Shown in pieces: positions 10,811 through 20,057 of a stretch of DNA of 64,000 nucleotides. This DNA comes from Isoetes taiwanensis. Its lineage: Eukaryota; Streptophyta; Lycopodiopsida; Isoetales; Isoetaceae. The notes under the pieces were generated by a model. That model did not search any database. It was given only the letters and a program-made list of their open reading frames with translations, and was not told the DNA's origin. The stretch covers positions 622,001 to 686,000 of the forward strand of contig JAJEKV010000016.1 of the NCBI GenBank assembly GCA_021234155.1, in the 5' to 3' direction. The position numbers and the translations under genes were made by a program. Position 1 is the stretch's first letter, and each line of letters opens with the position of its first letter.

Positions 10811-12381
10811 TGTGACGCTCCCTGAACATATACGACCATCGGACGTATACATACGGGGACTTTCCCCTCCCATGGCGACCAACTCGCCAGGAGCAGGGCC
10901 CTCCGTCTATTTCGGGCCATCTATAATATGATGCCCGAAAGAAGGACACGAAGGGGTCATTCGGCCCACGCCTTCAATGAGGCTCCTACGTCGCGGAAGC
11001 GTGAATACAAGGGTTAGCACACAGCATAAATCACGTATAAATAACCGCCACGAATGGTGGCATATCCATCCAAATACCAACGGCAAAGAATATGCATCTA
11101 AACCTAAGAAAACACCCCAAACCCATGGTTCTACCCCGGTTCAGACTCCAGTGAGGATCGACTGACGGCTAGGCCTCAAGAGATCAGCAGACAGAATCTT
11201 GACATGGCGTTGGCTGGCATAGAACATTGGCTAGGGTTGTCCACTCCATCCGCCCCTCCTGTGCACACTTTGCAGATGGGTCAATTCACGCTATGGCGTC
11301 GCTATAGCCTTAGCCAGGAGGCTTGGGCTCGAGGCATCACCCCTTGAGCCTACTCCGGGGTTCATGAAGTCCCGGTCCGATGGGGGGGTCGTGGGGAGGC
11401 GTCCCCTTCGAGAATCGCGGTGGCTCCATGGGCGAGCTAGAGAATACGTCTTGCCGCATCGGCGACCCGCATCCATTACCTTACTTACTCGCCCTAAATC
11501 TACTCAAAGTGTAAGGTGCCCCATACGGGTCACACCTTCCCACCGGGGAGTGTCGGACCCATACCCGGCCCTCGTGGCCGGCCTATCGAGGTCTAGCTCG
11601 CTATAGGAGTCCCGGGAGCCTTTTATGTTGGGTGCAAGACCCCACCTCCACTTCACCACCGTGTTCCTTGTGCGGTGCTAAGCCGGTACCATAGCATCTA
11701 TGACCCGGTGGGCTCTTGTACACAGAGGCAAGTGCTTGGGGGATATCTGAGGCTCTATCTAGGAGCATACTACAATAAATAGCCTCAGAGGTCTCTACCC
11801 CCCTTAATTCCCCATTTCCAGAGTAACACTAGGCTAACAACCACCAATCCATCCATTACAAGCAAAACCAGAATCGAAATATATAGAGAACCTACCTTTA
11901 CAATCAAGGGTTAGTTCCTATGAGTAAACACAGAGAGAATAGACCAACAACCCAAACAGGTGCCCGCTATCCTAGAATTCACAACTACACTAGCCGCCCA
12001 CGACCCGTTGTCATTGGGGATCTCCATCTGCTTGGTCTTGGTGTTTAGCTTGTGTGAGATTCAGGGTGGCGCTCAGCTCTGGTCACAAGGGTGGCGCTCC
12101 ACTGCTCAAGGTGAGTTGTGGCTGATATGGGGGTGGTGATCCACCCTATTGACCCCAATTAGCATTATCATGCTAACCAATCGAGGGTGGCCACGTGGCG
12201 CCTTCCCAAACCATAATTAGATTAATTATGGTTTTTATAATATTAGTTCCTTAATTATAGGTTATTATTGTCAATAATTAAATTAGCATAGCTAATTTAA
12301 TCCCTTTTTTAAGTGAACCACCTAGGTTCCCATACCCCATGTGGCGTATGTATCCCTGGTGACGTGTCAACATATTTATAC
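10811..12381 (-). repeat. LTR copy 1 (3' LTR of the compound element)
   Basis: About 1.57 kb matching LTR copies 3 and 4. The U5-side end (TGTGACGCTCCCTGAACATA on the plus strand) is intact at 10811. The other end stops about 35 bp short of the expected terminus, at ...CATATTTATAC. Confidence 0.9.
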
Positions 12382-12639
12382 TATTGGGGCACAAAAGCCC
12401 TAATTTGGGTGTCCAAAATGGCAACCCTACCTTGCCCAATCGATTTGGGCCAGGTGGCATGTCATAAATTAACTAATTTGGTATTTTAGCCCTTTTTAAT
12501 ATTAGGATAAGCCCTAAATTCGAATTAGGGTTTTGGTTAGGTTTCCACCTTTATAATTTAATTATTAACATAGCTAACCTTAGCTTATGAATAATTAATG
12601 TGCCATTAATTATTCATAGTGACGTGTCACATATTTATA
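12382..12639. other. AT-rich spacer between opposed LTR copies
   Basis: About 260 bp is not found in the other LTR copies. It carries GTGACGTGTCACATATTTATA near its right edge, close to the LTR motif GGTGACGTGTCAACATATTT. It may be the start of a diverged LTR or polypurine-side leftover of the same family. No coding sequence. Confidence 0.4.
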
Positions 12640-13679
12640 ATGGATTGGTGGTTGTTAGCCTAGTGTTACTCTGGAAATGGGGAATTAAGGGGGGTAGAGA
12701 CCTCTGAGGCTATTTATTGTAGTATGCTCCTAGATAGAGCCTGTATTATCCCGTTAATTTGCGGCCTGTGCACAAGAGCCCACCGGGTCATAGATGCTAT
12801 GGTACTGGCTTAGCACCAGACAAGGAACATAGTGGTGAAGTGGAGGTGGGGTCTTGCACAAACATAAAAGGCTCCTGGGACTCCTATAGCGAGCTAGACC
12901 GATGGCCGGTCCACGTAGGGGCGGGTATGGGTCGACACTCCCCAGGTGGGAAGGTGTGACCCGTATGGGGCACCTTACACTTTGAGTAGATTTAGAGGCG
13001 AGTAAGTCGCACGGATGCGGATCGCGGGATTATTGATGCGCGCACGTATTCTCTAGCTCGCCCATGGTGCCACCGTGATTACGGAAGGGGCGCTTCCACG
13101 ACTGCCTCATCGGACAGGGACTTCATGAACCCTGGAGTATGCTCAGCAGGGTGATGCCTCGAGCCTGCGTCTCCGGAAGGCTATAGCGACGCCATAGCGT
13201 GAATTGACCCATCCGCAAAGTGTACGGGAGGGGCGGATGGAGTGGACAACCCTAGCCAATGTTCTATGCCAGCCAGCGCCATGTCAAGATTACGTCTGCC
13301 CTTTGATCTCTTGAGGCCTAGCCGTCAGTCGATCCTCACTGGAGTCTGAACCGGGGTAGAACCATGGTTTTGGGGTGTTTTCTTAGGTTTAGATGCATAT
13401 TCTTTGCCGTTGGTATTTGGATGGATATGGCACCCTTCGTGGTGGTTATTTATACGTGATTTATGCTGTGTGCTAACCCTTGTATTCACGCTTCCGCGAC
13501 GTAGGAGCCCCATTGAAGGCGTGGGCCGAATGACCCCTTCGTGTCCTTCTTTCGGGCATCATATTATAGATGGCCCGAAATAGACGGAGGGCCCTGCTCC
13601 TGGCGAGTTGGTCGCCATGGGAGGGGAAAGTCCCCGTATGTATACGTCCGAGGGTCGTATATGTTCAGGGAGCGTCACT
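12640..13679 (+). repeat. LTR copy 2 (partial, inverted)
   Basis: Matches the 3' two thirds of LTR copy 3 in the same orientation. It begins near GGATTGGTGGTTGTTAGCC and ends AGGGAGCGTCAC at 13678, directly before LTR copy 3 (TGTGACGTTCC from 13682). Confidence 0.85.
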
Positions 13680-13877
13680 AATGTGACGTTCCAAGTATTT
13701 ATACGGTATAAGTATAAATATGTTGACACGTCACCAGGGATACATACGCCACATGGGGTATGGGAACCTAGGTGGTTCACTTAAAAAAAGGGATTAAATT
13801 AGCTATGCTAATTTAATTATTGACAATAATAACCTATAATTAAGGAACTAATATTATAAAAACCATAATTAATCTAA

Positions 13878-15601
13878 CTAGTAATGGTGCCCAGCGTTGC
13901 TGGGCAAATGTTGGGAACCTGTCAAGGATGTTGGTCTTTATTGATATGAAGTCATTTCTCACACATGCAAACTTATTAACAATTTGCTATCTTCAAAGCC
14001 AGTCTTCGTTATCCCTGCTTCTACTTCCATCATCCACTGTTCAAAGTAAATAACGGAATACCTTTTAAAAACCTTATGAATAAGCAAGCAAATCTGCAAT
14101 GTGCTCTGCTAGCTTCCACCATAATCTGAAGCTTGGCATTGTAGCAGACGCGATCGGCTCCAGGTAACGAAGTTGCTCAAACAAAAGAAAGGAAAAAGAA
14201 AAGGGCAAGATGACCATGGACTATTTGGACCGTCGAAATAACTTGTAAGCCAAATCTAGGTGCCCAGCGTTGCTGGGCATAACTTGGGGAACCTATAAGT
14301 TGGGTCTGTTGTCATTGCCTTTCTTCGACATTGCCTTTTTTATTTCATAATCAAGAAGTGAGAATAGAAATATTGAATTGTACACATGCTATTTACAATG
14401 TTTAAAGTAAATATTCTAACAATGCAATCACATGTTGTAACATCTAATTCACATTGATGCGTAAAGAATTTACATACTACAAATTGGCATCAAATTTACC
14501 TGTGACAACTCTGAAGTCCCAATATGACCTTTAAGTTGTGCATGATGGAAAGGAAAGTTGTGCATGATGTCTTCCTTTCCAGTTTATCATGAATGAATAA
14601 ACCCTTTTTTGTGTGTGTTGTGATGAAATTTGTCTTGGTAGCAAGTTTTCACAAGGATTTACCCTGAAGGAAATCCTTTGTGAATACTGGTGCACCTTTA
14701 TCTTTTATCTGTTGCAGTCTGTATGCCCTTTTGGAACCAACGGCATGTAAACCAAGCCGTCCTGCATCTTTCCCAATCTTATCTAGAACCGAAAATTCCT
14801 GTGTTATTAGCAATTTCACTTGTCGGTAGAGGTCTAAGAAGGATTAAGAGTAAACTAAATGCAAAATCTAGGAGCTAGAAGCATCCAATCGGCCTGTTCC
14901 TGGTACCCTTAAGCCAGTTTCGATTTCGGCCTGTTCTTTTCGGAAAACTGCCTTGGTTTGAAACTTAACTTTCAAAAAAAAAACAAAATAGAGATGAGGA
15001 AGGTGTAGAATTGACAATAATCATGCCGATTTGGCCATGCCATAGCCAAGCTAGGCCTGTTCTTGCCAGAAAACCCCATTTGCTTGAAGATTGAGCCTGG
15101 AAAATCAAACGGAGGAGGGATTCGATTAGGCTAGGCCATTGTCGATCCGCCATACTGTAAAAATCGAAGATGAGCTGATCTACAAGGCCGTGACCCTCCA
15201 AAGAAGAGCAGTATTCTGCCATAGCCACTGCCCCTTTACACAGGTCGTACCCTGCCCTGTTCTAACTAAACAATCTGAAGATAGGACCTTTGCTTCTTCG
15301 ACTTCATGTCGATTCAATTTGTAATGGATCAGCTGGACGGAACCCAACGGAAGAAGGTGAAGCCGAAAACAGAGGAAGCGTTGCAGCAGAAAGAAAAAGA
15401 ACCCTTAGGTTCGAAAATCTGAGCCAGATAAAAAGGAACCCAGCTCAACTCCGACGGATAGGGTTTGTAAGTGAAGAAGGACTCAACTCCCACGGATAGG
15501 GTTAGGGTTTTTTCTGGAATGATCACGACCGTCTATTCAAAGAGTTAATGTGGGCCGCCCGATCTAGGGCGCGGTCCATTACACAACATTATAATATAAG
15601 A
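13878..15601 (-). mobile_element. Non-autonomous Helitron H1 (1,724 bp) in LTR copy 3
   Basis: Read on the minus strand it starts TCTTATATTATAATG (15601 downward) and ends with hairpin TGCCCAGCAACGCTGGGCA, a six-base spacer and CTAG (13881-13878). TC...CTRR ends with a 3' hairpin define Helitrons. It sits between A (13877) and T (15602). LTR copies 1 and 4 carry the uninterrupted site (...AATCTAATTATGG on that strand), showing precise A|T insertion without target duplication. No Rep/helicase is encoded. The cargo is undefined; a second hairpin with CTAG lies inside at 14256-14279. Confidence 0.93.
14256..14279 (-). other. Internal Helitron 3'-end-like hairpin
   Basis: CTAG followed after one base by TGCCCAGCGTTGCTGGGCA repeats the element's own terminal hairpin 378 bp inside H1. 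The six-base spacer is missing. It may be an older 3' end bypassed when the terminus was extended. Confidence 0.75.
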
Positions 15602-17009
15602 TTATGGTTTGGGAAGGCGCCACGTGGCCACCCTCGATTGGTTAGCATGATAATGCTAATTGGGGTCAATAGGGTGGATCACCACCCCCATATCAGCCAC
15701 AACTCACCTTGAGCAGTGGAGCGCCACCCTTGTGACCAGAGCTGAGCGCCACCCTGAATCTCACACAAGCTAAACACCAAGACCAAGCAGATGGAGATCC
15801 CCAATGACAACGGGTCGAGCCGAAATACAGGTGGGCGGCTAGTGTAGTTGTGAATTCTAGGATAGCGGGCACCTGTTTGGGTTGTTGGTCTATTCTCTCT
15901 GTGTTTACTCGTAGGAACTAACCCTTGATTGTAAAGGTAGGTTCTCTATATATTTCGATTCTGGTTTTGCTTGTAATGGATGGATTGGTGGTTGTTAGCC
16001 TAGTGTTACTCTGGAAATGGGGAATTAAGGGGGGTAGAGACCTCTGAGGCTATTTATTGTAGTATGCTCCTAGATAGAGCCTGTATTATCCCGTTAATTG
16101 CGGCCTGTGCACAAGAGCCCACCGGGTCATAGATGCTATGGTACTGGCTTAGCACCAGACAAGGAACACGGTGGTGAAGTGGAGGTGGGGTCTTGCACGA
16201 ACATAAAAGGCTCCTGGGACTCCTATAGCGAGCTAGACCTGATAGCCGGTCACGTAGAGGGCCGGGTATGGGTCTGACACTCCCTGGGTGGGAAGGTGTG
16301 ACCCGTATGGGGCACCTTACACTTTGAGTAGATTTAGGGCGAGTAAGTCGGGTACGGATGCGGGGGTCGCTGATGCGGCACGTATTCTCTAGCTCGCCCA
16401 TGGAGCCACTGTGATTCTGGAAGGGGACGCTTCCCTGACCTGCCTCATCGGACCGGGACTTCATGAACCCTGGAGTAGGCTCAGCAGGGTGATGCCTCGA
16501 GCCTGCGTCTCCGGAAGGCTATAGCGACGCCATAGCGTGAATTGACCCATCTGCAAAGTGTGCACAGGAGGGGCGGATGGAGTGGACAACCCTAGCCAAT
16601 GTTCTATGCCAGCCAACGCCATGTCAAGATTCTGTCTGCTGATCTCTTGAGGCCTAGCCGTCAGTCGATCCTCACTGGAGTCTGAACCGGGGTAGAACCA
16701 TGGGTTTGGGGTGTTTTCTTAGGTTTAGATGCATATTCTTTGCCGTTGGTATTTGGATGGATATGCCACCCTTCGTGGTGGTTATTTATACGTGATTTAT
16801 GCTGTGTGCTAACCCTTGTATTCACGCTTCCGCGACGTAGGAGCCCCATTGAAGGCGTGGGCCGAATGACCCCTTCGTGTCCTTCTTTCGGGCATCATAT
16901 TATAGATGGCCCGAAATAGACGGAGGGCCCTGCTCCTGGCGAGTTGGTCGCCATGGGAGGGGAAAGTCCCCGTATGTATACGTCCGAGGGTCGTATATGT
17001 TCAGGGAGC

Positions 17010-17497
17010 TCCTTCATTTCGTCCAGCCAGGATTCGGCATTCAAGCCGCCTCTAGATTTCCCATCAAACTGGGCCAATTTCCTATTCTTCCATATACTAG
17101 TTATGGCTGTATCAACTGTCTTGCGGTACTCCTTATCTCGGCGCTTTGCATGGCCACCAGATGATGCGGATGATTCAGATGACACTGAAGTGGCAGACTT
17201 TGAGGAGGTGGCACTGTCCCTGGAGGAGCTCCGTCGGCGTTTAGAGTGGGACCTCTTTCGCACGGGTACAGGACTGGTTCGTGGTGGGGACGGCTGCTGT
17301 GCAGGTGGACTAGGCGGCAACGGAGGTAACTCCGGTGCATCCTGTTGTACATGCTGTGGTGGGTTAGCATGCAAGACGTAGGCCTGCAATTCGCCTAACT
17401 GTCTTTTCATCAGCATCAATTCTTGTTCGGGTGTTAATCGACTTGCATTTGAGGGTGGCTGCCAAGCGGCGGTGCGTGCCCCGTCTAAATTAAACAT
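17010..17497 (-). pseudogene. Ty3-type gag, N-terminal part, truncated
   Basis: ATG at 17497-17495 opens 162 codons. Residues 1-45 hold a helical segment (LTPEQELMLMKRQLGELQAY). Residues 50-80 are proline-rich, and 80-115 are Arg/Ser-rich with nuclear-localisation-like RKRSHSKRRR. From about 125 there is YRKTVDTAITSIWKNRKLAQFDGKS and NAESWLDEMKE. The last block resembles the start of the retrotransposon gag capsid domain (F-D-G-x ... A-x-x-W-L-x-x-M) in plant Ty3 elements. The frame is cut at 17010 by inverted LTR copy 3, so most of the capsid, the nucleocapsid and pol are absent. Confidence 0.75.
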
Positions 17498-17749
17498 AAG
17501 ATGATATAAGAACATTTACAGCGACAATAAGTGTCATACAAGGTCATTTTTAAGTCGTGTCGAGAACAAAGTGAACACGCAAAAACCCACGGAAAAATTT
17601 TAATTACAAGTGAAGTAACGGTTACATCCAAGAGCTTGATACTGACAGTAATTATGACTTATAGTTATATAATACATACATGGACCTGATACAGGCCATT
17701 TCCCTAGTCATAGTGAAGCATAGGAACACACAAAACTGGAAAATGCGGT

Positions 17750-18160
17750 TTAAGGGTTTGCGTAGGGATACATGACGGCATAGCGCACACTCTCACGCAC
17801 AGCTCTGACGAGCTTGTAACGTGCCCAAGCCTGGATAATAACGGGTTGATAATCAGGTGGGGCTAATAATCGAAGGTTGAAGAGCCTTCGCGGTCGTAGA
17901 AGATTTGCCGAGAGATGATCATTAGCATCCTCAAAAGCTTCATGTGAGGTCATATTCCAATAATCCCAAGTGCGGGAAAGGGTCCATTTCAAATCATCGT
18001 AAGCACGTTCTCGAAGGAGAGTAACTATTTCCATCCCCTTGTCAGGATCATAAGGTTGTTCCGGCACCCTAAGCTCCGCTATCTCATCGTCAACTTCCCG
18101 TTCAGGATAGATACTGCCGTATCGTTCCCCATAGTCTGTTCGGGGAGGTCCCCTGTTCAT
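17750..18160 (-). CDS. ORF3 of the compound LTR element, unknown function
   Basis: ATG 18160-18158, 136 codons, no internal stop. The protein is acidic at the start (YPEREVDDEIAELRVPEQ) and then helical with aromatic residues (LKWTLSRTWDYWNMTSHEAF). It ends in a basic helical stretch (WARYKLVRAVRESVRYAVM). I recognise no family. Immediately upstream on the coding strand a pyrimidine run ends in TTTTGCAG (near 18213), a good splice acceptor, so this may be an exon joined to ORF2 rather than a separate gene. It lies between ORF2 and gag, on the same strand as both. Confidence 0.55.
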   Translation of the reverse strand: MNRGPPRTDYGERYGSIYPEREVDDEIAELRVPEQPYDPDKGMEIVTLLRERAYDDLKWTLSRTWDYWNMTSHEAFEDANDHLSANLLRPRRLFNLRLLAPPDYQPVIIQAWARYKLVRAVRESVRYAVMYPYANP

Positions 18161-18409
18161 CTCTCCTTATCTGGAATGTTATCCTATCTTCGTACTCCGC
18201 CAGCGTTTCTTCTGCAAAAGGGCGGAATGAGTATATAATACTAACATTTCCAGGAGGCTTAATAACTTGTCATGGAAGAGGCTTATTCAAAAATTGTATT
18301 GGCATTATGTAGTGGACTAATACAATAAAGGGAAATCACATCACGAGTAATAACCATTTTTTTTTTAAAACAACAGTGATTTCAAAGGCAAAATACATAA
18401 GACAATAAT

Positions 18410-19801
18410 TTAGGAGCTGAATCCCTCGTCTTCGTCCATTGGCTGAGGAGGTGGACGAGAACGCATCAAAGTGGCGCTAGGGCTAGCAGAAAGGGCGGCT
18501 CGAGCTGCTGCCTCAGGTGGTAAGCAAGTAGCCAAAGGCGCTGCCACAAGAAGGCGCATGTTAGCGCAGCCCGCCACGTCTCCCAATGCTGCTATAGCCA
18601 AATCTCTACGGACCAGAGTAATAGTGGTGACATGATAATCAATCTTCTTATGGCCCGCTGAAGTAGATATGGCTCGGAGCGCCCACCAAGAAGCTTCAGA
18701 AGATGGCCCTAAATTCTTGGAAAAGAACAGCACCTCTCCTTGGCGGAAAGCTGAGAGAAAGAATCGGGCCACATGGTTGCCCATGGCCCTAACTTGAGGG
18801 TCGGTGGAGGTCTCAGCTTCCTTCTCCAAGTCGATGGGGAGCTTCTCTTCTTCTTCTTCTTCTCTCTCATCCCTAAGGCTGACCTTGGTGTCCCAAAGGT
18901 CTTCCTCGTCTTGACCCCCCTCGCCCATAGTGATTTGCAGAGGCGGATCTCGAAGAAGAGACCGTGTCGGTGCCGCAAATTGCTCTTCTGGAGGTTGGGG
19001 GTGTCAGCTAGCAAGTACTGGCGAAGTGACAGAAGAGTCTCAACGGGCTCTTGTTCCTCGGCCCGATATGCCAATAGGCTCTCTACCTGTGTAGGTTGCA
19101 CCACTTAGGTGTAGTGAAGTCGATGAAGTCATCTTGGCAATATTCCGCAAGATCATAGAGAACCTCTACTTTCTGGCGGACCCGAGTAAGAACATTATGC
19201 GCCCACATGATATCGTCAAAGGATTAGGTACTCTTGGTCATTCAAAGTCTTGTAGGGAGAAGGTTTAACCCTTCGAGGTTTCAGGGCCTTACATTAAATT
19301 TGGCGAGGAGCTTCGTAGCAAGTTCCTTCCATCTCACAAAATCCTGCTCATTGGCGACCGTCATCTTCCTGGTCGGGGAGGCGTAGAGGTGTAGAAGAAA
19401 GCTTCGGCGGGGATCTCCTCATCCTCTATGTCTTGGTCCATAATAATGGCGGTCTTGAATCGAGCCTCAAAACAGGTTTCCCGATCTATTGTGGCAATAG
19501 GGAGGTCAGTCCCTCGCCGTCTGATGCCCTTGATGACATTACGGGCATGATCATCACCCCCTAGCATCTGGTGTAAGGTGTGGAAGTCGAGGTAAAGCTG
19601 CTCATCGTCATCATTACCAACGCATGCAGGCACAATCTCCTCTCCATAGAACTGAAGGAAGGCAGAATAATCTGGGTGGGCCTGCATGTTGGAGATAAGA
19701 TCTACCTGCTGAAGCAGGTAGGGGTGAAGAAGATCAAAGGGAACCGCAGGGTCCCAATGCTCTCCGTCCACATACCACTGCTGCAGGGTTGGGCGAGCCA
19801 T
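18410..19801 (-). pseudogene. ORF2 of the compound LTR element, frameshifted, unknown; possible histone-fold end
   Basis: ATG 19801-19799 (MARPTLQQWYVDGEHWDPAV...) opens a clean 146-codon stretch to 19361. Coding resemblance then continues in changing frames (KPRRVKPSPYKTLNDQEYL near 19220-19290; HNVLTRVRQKVEVLYDLAEY near 19140-19200; QPTQVESLLAYRAEEQEPVE from 19100). It ends in a 172-codon frame to 18410. That last part has a Glu-rich acidic run, then HVARFFLSAFRQGEV, and a segment ITLVRRDLAIAALGD that resembles helix 3 of a histone fold. The identity is unproven. At least three frame changes mean this copy is broken. Confidence 0.55.
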
Positions 19802-20057
19802 GAAGAGTGAAGGCGCAAAGGAGGAGAAAGAAGGCGCTGGAACAAGAAGAAAAAAAAATGAAACCCTAATGGCCAAAAAGGGGTTTTATACTTTTTGGCA
19901 CGTTTCCCCAAAATTATTATTATTAAAATTATTATTTATTTAATAACATATATATATTTTTTTTCAAAATATATATTTTTTTGTATTCACAAACCCAAAA
20001 ATGGGGCTAGTACATCGATAAATTACAAAATTTATACAACTAGAATCTGACGCCTAA

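Larger units (their letters stand above)
13682..17009 (+). repeat. LTR copy 3 (inverted), split by a Helitron
   Basis: The two parts, 13682-13877 and 15602-17009, total about 1.6 kb and match LTR copy 4 end to end, in opposite orientation. The inner end stops at ...TTCAGGGAGC, six or seven bases short of the full terminus, where it joins the gag sequence (17010). The TATA-like TTTATACGGTATAAGTATAA is near its 5' end. Confidence 0.9.

Noticed and set aside
10977-11165. A ~62-codon frame conserved in all four LTR copies (MGLLRRGSVNTRVSTQHKSR...)
   Set aside because: It is repeated because the LTR is repeated. It is antisense in some copies relative to the element, has no domain and is not better conserved than flanking LTR bases.
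16877-17381. Plus-strand frames crossing the LTR-gag junction
   Set aside because: They are antisense shadows of the Arg/Ser/Pro-rich gag frame, which has the recognisable gag block.
19361-19801. ORF2 N-terminal part as a histone H4
   Set aside because: A stretch with RRRGTD and IDRET loosely recalls H4, but spacing and hydrophobic pattern do not hold along the fold.
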